Assembly: GCA_009760855.2 (NCBI GenBank)
Contig: WPIO01000074.1
Coordinates: 1,282,501 to 1,346,500 of the forward strand
Length of the DNA stretch: 64,000 nt
Reading direction: 5' to 3'
From: Cristatella mucedo
Taxonomy: Eukaryota; Bryozoa; Phylactolaemata; Cristatellidae
The notes beneath the pieces are model-generated. The model was not told where the DNA came from, searched no databases, and saw only the letters and a program-made list of their open reading frames with translations. Position numbers and translations under genes: made by a program. Shown piece by piece: positions 54,558 through 64,000 of the stretch (positions within the stretch are counted from its first letter, which is position 1; every line of letters begins with the position of its first letter).

Positions 54558-54713
54558 ATCCAGCTGATTAACAGCCTCTTTTTGTATAGCGACCAAAAGA
54601 GCCTTTACGGCTATTACCACCGCTTGCAGTGGCGATAAAGGATCGCCCACCGCAGGAATCAAACCCACGACCTCGGGACAAGCTCTGAAAGCAACCGCTT
54701 ACCTAGTGAGCCG
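54558..54713 (-). mobile_element. SINE-A copy, minus strand (second of a convergent pair)
   Basis: Directly abuts the previous copy tail to tail: CAGCCTCTTTTTGTATAGCG, AAGAGCCTTTACGGCTATTA, CCACCGCTTGCAGTGGCGAT, AAAGGATCGCCCACCGCAGG, CAACCGCTTACCTAGTGAGC. The two copies form a ~130-bp inverted repeat with almost no spacer. A short plus-strand SINE-A tail (54,712-54,765: TAAAGGCTCCTCTGGTCGCT, ATACAATAAGAGGC) follows. Confidence 0.85.
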
Positions 54714-54765
54714 TAAAGGCTCCTCTGGTCGCTATACAATAAGAGGCTATTAAATTAGCCAGATT

Positions 54766-55097
54766 TTTCTCCCCACCGTGGTAAGGGCTAACCCACACAG
54801 TGCAACCTCGTCTCACTCCAATATTTCGATTAATATCACAGACTGCAAAATTTCCTTGCATGCTCGTTCGTCACGCATCTAACTTATTTTCCGCTACTTT
54901 TCCCCGTCCCATGAATATCCAATTTGTGACTTTTTCCATCGGCCTTCAGTTAGTATGCCCGCGGAAGTTTCTCAATTGCCAGTTGCTCACGATTCGCCAG
55001 CTGCTGTTCTGATCTAAAGTGAAAAGCCAAAGTCTCTTTCTAAAGCGATCGACCGAAGCGGCTTTTCATGTCGTTTTTTTTGTCATCGTCCGCCCAG
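54766..55097. other. Spacer
   Basis: No repeat or gene recognised; ends in a T-rich stretch (55,072-55,082) before a possible splice acceptor. Confidence 0.4.
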
Positions 55098-55215
55098 GTC
55101 GGCGAGTCAGCATCAGCAGCCGTGAATCCGACTTCGGCAAGCACAGCGAGTGCCGGAAGTGCCATAAGGACGCAGCCAGCAAGCGCTTCAGCAGACTCAA
55201 GCTCAGGTCAACGAG
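55098..55215 (+). CDS. Isolated internal exon candidate with a CxxC motif
   Basis: Acceptor TTTTTTGTCATCGTCCGCCCAG (T-rich tract before CCCAG; given approximately) and donor CAACGAG|GTGAGA. Phase 1 in, phase 2 out. The frame encodes RRVSISSRESDFGKHSECRK, CHKDAASKRFSRLKLRST. It has a CRKC pair and a basic C-terminal half. Another frame is open but Ser/Ala-only. GC and codon composition resemble the gene A and B exons. No neighbouring exon was found within several kb, so the gene is unknown and would have to be largely outside what I can read. Confidence 0.4.
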
Positions 55216-57695
55216 GTGAGACACGTTCAGCATGAAGGGCAGGACCGCAGCGCTATGCGTGCACCACGTCGCCGGGTGGCAGCGGCCATCCGTCGACTGG
55301 GAGTCTGGGAAGCTTCGAAGTAGTCGAGTGAGCGAAGTGCGTGTTATCCGTGATATAGCCACGTTACAATTCTGGTTCCTGAAGACGAGCCTAGAATGCT
55401 TAAGTTGCATGTAGTGGTGAGTTAGGCAGCGCTTGATCTTGATACATTTCCTTAGTCCATGCAGTAACTAAAACCATTCCCTAGCCTACTCGTATTGCTA
55501 ATTAGAAATCAGAATGCAGTGATCTCAATAACCGAGCTTCAGTGCTTAGGGATACAGACCCAGAATGGTGCATTGAGTATACAATGTTATGCATTTAAAT
55601 CAAATTCTGGTTTTGGGTGAACTCTCTTTCCCTTATTTCTAGTCTGGTGTGCCTCCGTACGTGTGTGTGTTTATGTGTGCATACGCTAGCAACGCACGTC
55701 ATGCATATCAAAGATCCGCACGTTAAAATTCGGGGTACTGGACACTGGATTTTTTGGGAGACCGTAGTCGGCCGTCAACTTTGGTCGTTTACCTGAGTTA
55801 GTGCCAAACCGCTTTCAGCAAAACTAGACAGGTGTCGGCCTGCCGTGGGACAATTTTTTTGAGTAATTTTTGTAGCTGCAGCATCCAGACTACGATAATC
55901 CTAGATTCATACGTTCGTAGTAGGTCCACCTTCTGCAAAATTCTTTTCCTAATATATGTGACAGACAGAAAACTTACCCAAGTTGATCTTGCACTGCTAT
56001 AGTCTGCTGTAGACTCCCTCACCTAAGCAAAATAGAACATGTAAACGGCTCGATTACTTTGCACGAATTAGGCAGAGGAGATCATATGACGTGTCCAGGC
56101 TAGTCTAAAGTGCACTTTCATTAAGACACCGATCGGCGTCAGTGTTACATACACGTATTGTGCAACGATTTAATCCTTGGGACTGTGTGCAGTGCATTTC
56201 TCTGAGCTTAAGGGCTTCATTTCGCGGTCCACTTTTACCAAGCAAGCGAGCTCAAAAATAGCCTCGCAACTACGAGTCCGAAGCCACACACGAGAGACAA
56301 CTCGGCATCTCACTGAGGTCGATTCAGACACGCCTAACACGCGTACTATCGGTTTAGCGTTCTGTCCGCGATTGTCTGAAGAAGAGACAGCAATATCTGT
56401 TCCGCTGTAGGTCTATTTAAAAGACATTACACTCGAGTGACACAGAAAGGAATCTTTTCCTTCTATTAAATTGCATGAGAATCCCTAAGTGTCCTTAGCT
56501 CTGTAATGACGAGATTTCGTCCGCTCTGTTACGCTCTTCCCAAGACGACGCCATATCTGCTCCGTCCGGCTCCGACTAGAGGCTTTCTGTCTGCCAGCCA
56601 TGAGGTACTAGACCAACTGCCCAGTGGCCGCGACCTTAAACGGATGCTCACCCAAGAATAGGTCGGGTGGCTGTCAAGTATTTCCCTTCTAGACTTGATC
56701 TAGCTTTCTGGTTTTCCCGCATTACCTAATGACGATCTGCTGGTACTGCGATACACATCAGACAGAAAAACTACTTGCAATAGAGTGCTCTCATTAAAAA
56801 ATGCTCCGGGCACAGCATTGCCACCTAGTCTCCGTGACCTAATGGGAGTTGATAAAAAAGACGAATTCATGCAAGGGCCTCTTGAGTTGCAATACCTTGG
56901 TCTAGCCGGCTGACGCAGCGCAGCCCATTTACCTTCCAGCCGTGATAAGACAAAGTGCCTTGAAATGTATTTACTTGTGCAAAGGATCGCAGTATGACAT
57001 TCGAAAATTCCTTCATCGCTTGCACCCGTCTTCAAATTATTTTTTATTACTATCATAATAGATGGGCCTGCTTGCCATGCTGACGTCCGCCTATCAAAAG
57101 GTCGCTGCGAAGATCTATGGAAGCAGCTACGTTTTCAGGTCGTTGCCATCATGCGAAGTTAACCGTCGACAAGTAGTTGCTGGAACGCGACCAAAAGCCT
57201 TTCGGAGCTAGACGAGAGGGCAGGTAATTGATTTGCACATATACGGGCGTTCCCTTGCATGCGCACGCTCGCATGCAGGAAGCGTACGGGGAGCTGGGCA
57301 AGGGTCAATAGATCGGTCTCCACAAGTCAGGTGCTCGCACGTCCGTCGGACAAAGCGCTAGCCTGAGGTCTGGCAACAGACCAATTGCAATTCGCCTGCT
57401 GCTGCATCAGAGCGACACTCGAAACTAAAGCCTCGTCTGCTATGACTACTATTGAAACGACGCTGATTCCAGGCTGTCATAGCTTGATCTCTTGCTGATG
57501 CCTGGATTCAGCCAGAAGCTGACTGAGCGTTGCAGTCGGTCAAAGAGGGTAACTGTACTCGGCTGGGACATTGTCAAATATTAGGGTACTTTGCACTGTC
57601 GTGAAGTCTATGGACACTAGTAGTGGAACGGTCGAGCATGTGGGTTCATCTTCCAATAAAAAAATGTGAATCCATAGAGAGAGAAGTGAGGACGT
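55216..57695. other. Intergenic, nothing recognised
   Basis: AT-moderate DNA with only short frames. No LINE or SINE copy seen. Confidence 0.4.
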
Positions 57696-57742
57696 GCCGA
57701 CACACACACACCACACACACAACGACACACACACGCCACACA
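57696..57742. repeat. Irregular (CA)n microsatellite
   Basis: CA units broken by CC, CG and AA steps (ACACACACCACACACAC AACGACACACACACGCC, in parts). The interruptions could be genuine or base-call errors. Confidence 0.7.
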
Positions 57743-59339
57743 TGATATAGCTGCACACTGACCCTTGAACAGCTAAGCAGCCACCTATTGTCTGCGCGTA
57801 CAGAGAGCATTTACTGCAATCCATACAGACTATGAAAATAAACTAAGTTAGCTTGGCGAATGCGATGTGACTCTGCCGCCAATGGCCCCCCTGCCCAGCA
57901 CCAGCTCTGCCTTTCTCCTTGTAATGTCTGTTTTCCAAGGTCTCTCTACTAATATAAATTAAATAAATAAACTATATCGAACTATATACGCGTTGTCTAT
58001 CTATATAATATGATAATTATATATATATCTATTGTAATAGTAATATATATAGATAGATATTTATTATAGGGACGGAGAGAAGAGATGAGAGGTTGATGAG
58101 AGAGAGAGAGAAAGATGAGGGCTGGGGAGAAACGAAAGGCAGAGGGACAACCAGAGCCTAGGCTTATATTTGGCGTAGAATAATTAGGTTTGTCTTGCCC
58201 CAAGCAAGCGTTTAATTTCCATGTGCTTCCTAATATGTGGAGGGCGGGTCGGGCTTCGTGTGCTGGGGCGTAGGGGACGTGTTCGGTGGCGCTCCGGGCT
58301 GGGCGGGGCGTTATTAAGTCGGGGTGGAGTTGGGCATCGTAACCAGCCTTCTGTGGAGTTCGACTGGCCCCGACATTATAGTGACTGCCATAGCCTTCAA
58401 GGGTCTTTGCGACCGATTATGGAAAATTGTGTGGTGGACGGTCTATCTCTGGACGCCGTCTCTGGCTGGTTGGCCATTTTAACTGATTTCTGCGGTGTGC
58501 GGGATTCGTAAGAGGCAAGTCACCAAATGAAGACCCACGCCTGAGTCTTACAAACCAATCAGTGACTACAGAGTGTGGCACAGAGGATCGGCCAACTGGC
58601 TTTTCTGACAGTTGGGGCGTTATGTGTCATTGCAATGCGCAATCTGATCATCATGGCATCAACCCATTTGATAAGTCGAGTTTCCAGCAAAATACTCAGC
58701 GAGTTAGGAAGCACGCGAGCTACCCAGCGATTGCGGTTGGCAAGTGGAGAATTAACGATTTGTTAGATGCGACGGGGTCCACAGATTATTCGCCACCCAT
58801 GCGGGGCCGCGAAACACCGCAGGGTCTCAAGATTCGTGTCACTCTGCTACTAGCGCTTTTGCGAGACCTGTGGGACATTGATAGCGATTTTAGTAGAAGG
58901 ACGGTCGAGATGTACTAGTTTAGGCGACACAAACTGGCAGCCAAAGACAAGACAAAGCTCTAGGGATGGAGACAAACTGCATTACAGAATTAAGAGCTGG
59001 GTGGGAGTGGCATGTAGAGTGTGAGGAGCGACATGCGTCGCAGAATCGGTGCCAAACCCAGACACGTGTGGAAGTACTTCAGTCTGGATACATAGATCCA
59101 CATGGAGTCCAGATACTTCAGAACAGTGACCCAACTAGACAGTCGTCTTTGAAATCAAATAGCCCTTCCTCCGAAAGCACAAAACACCACCTTTCAAGGA
59201 AAGCTGTCAATGGGGTGGTTACTATTTCTGCGACCGCCACCAAATAACAATAATACATTGGAATTAACCGGCATCAGAAGCATAGCCCCGTATCCCACCC
59301 ACTTTTCGGATCTAACACAGTCTCAACAACAACAAACAA
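57743..59339. other. Intergenic, nothing recognised
   Basis: Includes TATA-rich sequence at 57,990-58,060. A frame at 58,562-58,918 (118 codons) is AT/GC balanced but has no motif I know. Confidence 0.35.
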
Positions 59340-59585
59340 AAAACAAACCTCGTTTACAAACCTAAATCCTTTGGAGACCACCAGCACCCGTGCATTTTAA
59401 TTGTCATTGCCTACCAACAGGCCTTGGAACTGCCCATCCGCCCCAGACCCTCCGTCAGAACATCACCTGACGCTGAAGACACATTTAAAAAAGAATGAGA
59501 ACCCTAAAATACAACTATTCTAGGCACAGCATATTAGTGGGTCCCTGCATGATCCCGTCCTTGACTGTGCTTACGCGTTGCGGAC
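59340..59585 (+). mobile_element. LINE-A C-terminal fragment, plus strand, degraded
   Basis: CCTCGTTTACAAACCTAAAT, CCTTTGGAGACC, CCCTCCGTCAGAACATCACC, ACATTTAAAAAAGAATGAGA, TAGTGGGTCCCTGCATGATC. Matches the end of the coding region and the start of the 3' UTR (8,340-8,560) with many small indels. Faces the minus-strand copy that follows. Confidence 0.75.
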
Positions 59586-59594
59586 ACTTAAATG

Positions 59595-60620
59595 TTTGTA
59601 ATAATAATGAACTTGACGTAAAGCGACCCTCAGAGATGCCAAGAATGTATTTCTCGGCACGTTGCACCCAATTTGTACAAAGGGAACGATGCGACATTGA
59701 CACTGGTAAGAAAGACTCAACTGCGCTTGGAAAATACGACAACCAAAATGAATGATATGTTAGTGACTACCACAGGGTCAGCATGCAAATGTGTGGTTAT
59801 AGGCAGCGAGCACAGTGTCAGCAACGTGCATAAGCCATGTAGGAACGGACGAATCACAGGCCCCACTACATGTCGGTCCCTTGAAATAGGTGCGTGTTTG
59901 TAAATGTTCGCCTTTTAAATGTGGTCAGGTCAGGGCTGATTCTGACGACAGGTCGGGGGAGTTCCAGGCTTCACGGGACATACGAACTAATGCACGGTCT
60001 CCAAAGGATTTTGGGAGGTTTGTACGAGGTATTGGGTGGTAGACGTTGGATTCCGGGTGCTGAGGGCGGTGGTATCGATGCCTTTGACCCGATGGCGGAG
60101 TATATCTGACGATAGGGAGCTGGTCTGCCTAGCATGAAGGGACCAAAAGTGAGCGACCAAAAACACCTTGAAGTGGTGAATCTCAGCGTGCGTGACGAGA
60201 TGTGCACAGTTGCGAGGGTCGGCGGAGGATGAGAGTGTGTGACTGTTGGTGTGATTTCAGGGCAACTGCAGCGAATGCACGTCCAACGACAGACATAGGA
60301 CTAGCTGCGATAGTTTTGCCACCAGCTGCAATCGGCTTGATCGGAGGCGCTGGTGGGCCAGGGTAAGCAGTGAGTTGCAGACGTCGAGATGCGAGATGTC
60401 ACTGGCGTATGCAGAGACCAACTTGGGAGCGTTACCCATATCTAAACAGCCGAATCTTAAGCAAAGTATAGTAGCTGAAAATAGGCAGATTTGACTGTGG
60501 AGCTGATATAGTGATCTCTAAAGAGAGGTCACGACGACTTAAAGTCTTTCGGAAACCTTTGCAGAGGGATTTGCAAAAGGAAGCGTGACTCATGATTATT
60601 GGTGACATGCAAAAGGTCCA
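59595..60620 (-). mobile_element. LINE-A fragment, minus strand, many indels
   Basis: On the minus strand it follows the LINE-A order from the 3' UTR (CTCAGAGATGCC, CACAGGGTCAGCATGCAAAT, GTGTCAGCAACGTGCATAAG) through the C-terminal region (CACGGTCTCCAAAGGATTTT, GAGGTTTGTACGAGGTATTG) to about KTLSRRDLSLEITIS near 60,560. Every few tens of bases there is a 1-5 base insertion relative to the 7.3-kb copy. Confidence 0.75.
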
Positions 60621-60944
60621 ACAAGCGACAAACTGAGGCAAAACACTTTTCGCGGCTAGAAGAGAAAAACTCTACCAGCACACTCCGAAAAAGATCTGTA
60701 GTGGCTGATGATGACGAGGCATTATAGATTTCTGCAGGGCATAGGAGTGCTGGTGCATAAATGTAATAATATGCATAGACGAGCGATTATGATGAGATCA
60801 AAAGCGAGCTTGCATGGTAGAAATCTTTTATGCATCCAATGCGGCTGCGAACAAGGCGCAGCTGTGCCGATAATGCACCGCACAGAGACGGTTTTACCTT
60901 TTTATGGTCCAGGGGACAGTATTTTAAATTAGCTGCTTTACAGC

Positions 60945-61110
60945 CCACGGTTGGTGATCCAGCGATTAAAATGCATACTCCTGCGACCCAAGTAAAAGCT
61001 GTAGTTCGACGACCCGAGTTCAGTGGGGTTGAGTCCCACGGGCATATGTGAAGCGCCTGAATAGAGATTAAGTTTTTCGTATGGTGCTATACAAAAGTGA
61101 TTATGACAAA
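60945..61110 (+). mobile_element. SINE-B copy, plus strand, degraded
   Basis: TTGGTGATCCAGCGATTAAA (A-box side), GTTCGACGACCCGAGTTC, TTGAGTCCCACGGGCATATG, TGAAGCGCCTGAATAGAGAT, TAAGTTTTTCGTATGGTGCT, ATACAAAAGTG. Same order as the 51,085 copy with substitutions and insertions. Confidence 0.78.
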
Positions 61111-63365
61111 TAGGATATTATACACGCACTTTCACCAGACTCACTTGTCCCACACATAGTATGCATTGCCTGCCACTCTTTAATTTTAATTTAAAGCGGT
61201 GACAAGTGTCCGATTGGAGTCAAGTATAGGCTCGTGATAACTCTGGGATATATAAGTTAAGCCAAAATTAGTTGGTGCAGGTCGACACGCACAATTGAAA
61301 ATATGTCCGATCGCTTTGCAGTGGCATTATTTTAAAGATGTAGCTGCTGTTATTTGCTTCTGAACAGAGCAGGGCTGAGAGTAACATTTGCTCTTTCTGC
61401 CATCTCAAAGTCGGGTCTACCAAACTCACGACAGGGCACATGTGAGACCGCCTCGAGAGAATATGCGTCAGTAACTGCGGTGTGTCATTGCATACGAAAC
61501 TTTTCGCGATCCTACACAGACCGAACCGCTCATAGGCGGGCACAGCTGTTGGACCGAGGACTAGGCCTTAGTCAAAGTGCTCATGAATGTGGCAGAGTTA
61601 GAAACACACCTGGTCGATTAGGGGCAGGTGGATCGTGTATAGCACTGACAGCGATGCGAGAACAGATCCGCCCATCTCAGCATCAAAAGTGAGCAAAGAC
61701 CTAACTGATCTAAGCGTATCCGGGTGGATCTAAATTCGGCCTCTTGCCTAAAGGAAACCTCGTCCGTTGCAGCCGGCTGCCGTTCACTCCATGTGTGACC
61801 TAGTACCTGCGACCCGATGCCAAGGCGACCCGGCACACCACGTCGGAGCCGAGTTGGCATGAGCTGCGCGGTGCCAATCGGCGGCTTCCGAGCGGCTAGC
61901 AAACAGCAGCCTCTGCCCTGGTGCCCGTCGCTGTAACTCTGCATGACTTTTGTCGATTTCCTAAGACACCAGATGACTGTAAATTTTGCACGGTACCGTG
62001 AGCAGAGAGTGAGGCTTTTTTTTTCTTGATTTGTGAGACCATTTGCCAGCGGGGTCTCAGTTGGGAAACCCAGAGCCGGCAGCCTAAACCGACGGCAGAG
62101 GGAGTTCTGGTGGAAGAACTGCAAGGTACGCGTGACCTTGGACAGAACAGGCCAGCGGCCTTCTCCCACGCACCGTGGAAGGGGCGTCAGTGGCGTTGTG
62201 GCTGTCGATGCTGTTGCTCCTGTTCTATTCGCAGTAAAACTCAACAACGGTAGATCGCAGGCAGGACACAACAGTGTCACGTACTACTCGGTCCCGGACG
62301 GGGTCGTAATGCCGACACAGTGACTAAGTGCACAGAATGAATTCCGCAAAAAGAGCCTCGTACACGCTTTTCCACGATTGCACCTGGGTCCAAATGGGAT
62401 TGCATTCCCTCCCACCAAGCAGAATGGTGCCCATGGCCGATCCTTGAAAGACAACAAAACATCGTTTCAACACATGTAGTGCTGATCCAGACTCGTTTGT
62501 GTTTGTGGACACAGACGATACACAAAATTATAAGACCAACCACACACCGAACGCAGGAAGAGGGGGGTGAACCGATGGGTGAGATGCGATAGGATTGGAG
62601 ACGGCCAATTGGAAGAGTGACGATATAGAGGGAGCAAAGCAGAGAAGAGTACTAATAAGAGAAGAGACGGTGAGCAGCGAATCTCGAGAACGAGGAGAGA
62701 GAGAGCGAGGGAGAGAGATGAGAGGAGAGTGAGAGGGAGGGAGAGAGCGAGAGAGGAGGAGGAGATGTGAGAGTACAGACAGAGAGACAGGACAGGACAG
62801 GACCAGGACAGAGATAGAAAGGACTACATCGAAGCATTATGACTTTCTTTTTCCTAGGGCCTATAGAGAAATATTATCCTTGGCATGCGTGGCACTTGCA
62901 CAGCTATTCACTAGAGAATAAAGTGGCACTGTTGTTCATGACGCTACGCGTTATCCAAGAATGCACTGTCTAAGAACTTCAAGCTTTTAGACAAGGAGCC
63001 CAAGATAATTAGCCCAATCAATATCATTCTATGTAAGATGTGACCCTCAGCGTCCCCCGAAAGCACGCCCCTCTTTGTCAGGACGCATGGCTAGCAACAT
63101 GCTGAAATCCATACACATCATGCACTGTAAACATATATAAGCACGAACGGAGCGCCGCAACGAAAACTTACGGAGGCGAGCGGTCAGCGGGAAAATAGTG
63201 AAACAGCAACATACGCTAAAAGAGGTGATGCATAAAACACGGCATATACCTATGACGACATAGAGCCAGGATTGAGATTGTGAAAGAAACGGACAACAGT
63301 GGACCGGAGGGAAAATAGACAGCAGCCTTGAGAGTACCATTGCTGCGTCCTGTACACAGGTTTAC
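61111..63365. other. Intergenic, nothing recognised
   Basis: A minus frame at 62,280-61,618 (220 codons) is open, but its composition is not clearly coding and no domain is visible. An irregular GA-rich tract lies at 62,690-62,815. Confidence 0.35.
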
Positions 63366-63650
63366 TAATAATTAATAATAAATAATTATGCCCTTGATAA
63401 CGCCCTCAAAGGAGACCTATCTGCACTTTCTAGGGACTTATACATTTGCTGGAAGAGAAATGCAATGAAATGGCGAGTCAATATATGCTTGAACACAAAC
63501 CAAATGAATGAACCAGTAGCTTGTTTTAAAACGGTGGCAAGCACAGGGTCATCATGCAATGTGTTGTGTGTGTAGGCAAGCATGCACAGCCCTATCAGTC
63601 CAAAAAAGACAAGTTCCACTTTGCGGTGTTCTAAGAGAAGCTGACTAGAC
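63366..63650 (-). mobile_element. LINE-A 3' fragment, minus strand, degraded
   Basis: AATTATGCCCTTGATAACGC, CCTCAAAGGAGACC, CTTTCTAGGGACTTATACAT, TTGCTGGAAGAGAAATGCAA, AGCACAGGGTCATCATGCAA. Follows the LINE-A 3' UTR in reverse with numerous 1-3 base indels. Confidence 0.8.
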
Positions 63651-64000
63651 AGTATACCACCTCTTGAGCTAAAACTTACGGACCCTCTGAGGACAAGGAG
63701 TTCTGAGGGTGGGGCTATTGGTGATCGCCTGTAGGCCCCAGTTACAGATCTGAAGCCATTTTACAATACGTCCTAGTATAGGTCAACAGTAAGCTCAGAC
63801 AGAGGTACGGGTGGCAGGCCAATAAAAACCCACTGAACTAGGGACCAGCAAGCTGCTGAGTTTGCCCAGCTTGTGTGTAGATATCCTTAATAGTAATATA
63901 CAATCTGTGGCAAAAGAGAAGTGGCGCCCAATCGGGAAACTGAATCTCTTCGCGGGGCACTTTACAAGAGCTATAATAAGGCACAGGCCACGAGCTCACA
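63651..64000. other. Window end, nothing recognised
   Basis: A weak minus-strand tail-like word (TCGGGAAACTGAATCTCTTC, GCGGGGCACTTTACAAGAGC) near 63,935-63,972 suggests another LINE-A or SINE-B end cut by the window edge. Confidence 0.35.

Noticed and set aside
61618-62280. 220-codon minus-strand frame
   Set aside because: No recognisable domain, composition not clearly coding, and it lies in a stretch where base accuracy is doubtful.

Overview
The window looks like nuclear DNA of an animal, probably a marine or aquatic invertebrate; I cannot place it more closely. Coding sequence lies in short GC-rich exons with GT/AG borders, separated by introns full of CT/GA and AT microsatellites. Truncated non-LTR retrotransposons of the CR1/L2 type and tRNA-derived SINEs are scattered throughout. 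There are no operons, ribosome binding sites, CRISPR arrays or other prokaryotic features. All exon structures below were assembled by eye from reading frame, splice sites and intron phase, without transcript evidence.

Layout. 0-1.45 kb: a CpG-rich segment with a likely first coding exon (ATG at 157 in a strong Kozak context). 1.5-17.5 kb: mostly non-coding, with GA tracts, two LINE families, SINE copies and a 22-bp minisatellite whose units carry RFX X-box-like motifs. 17.7-33 kb: a chain of plus-strand exons with compatible phases (gene A). It encodes a long disordered Ala/Arg/Ser-rich segment, an unrecognised globular-looking segment, one IQ motif and an EF-hand-like segment. 36.2-42.25 kb: six plus-strand exons (gene B) encoding a von Willebrand factor A domain with a complete MIDAS motif and an unrecognised C-terminal region ending in TGA, with AATAAA 277 bases later. 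Phases also allow A and B to be one gene of about 1,350 codons; this is unproven. 42.5-58 kb: AT-rich spacer, a CpG island at about 45.6-47.7 kb, two isolated exon-like frames (51.6 and 55.1 kb), SINEs and a 550-bp CT tract. 58-64 kb: AT-richer DNA with strongly degraded LINE copies and many small indels, possibly reflecting poor base accuracy.

The best-supported protein content is the VWA gene, the IQ/EF-hand exons and the reverse transcriptase fragment at 7.3-8.5 kb. Several other exons rest on frame, splice-site and phase agreement only. The most interesting signals are the possible IQ/EF-hand/VWA architecture, the X-box minisatellite, a SINE family that shares the 3' tail of the resident LINE, a perfect 20-bp hairpin within about 590 bp that interrupts a LINE copy, and a pair of duplicated short reading frames at 35.1 and 35.4 kb.
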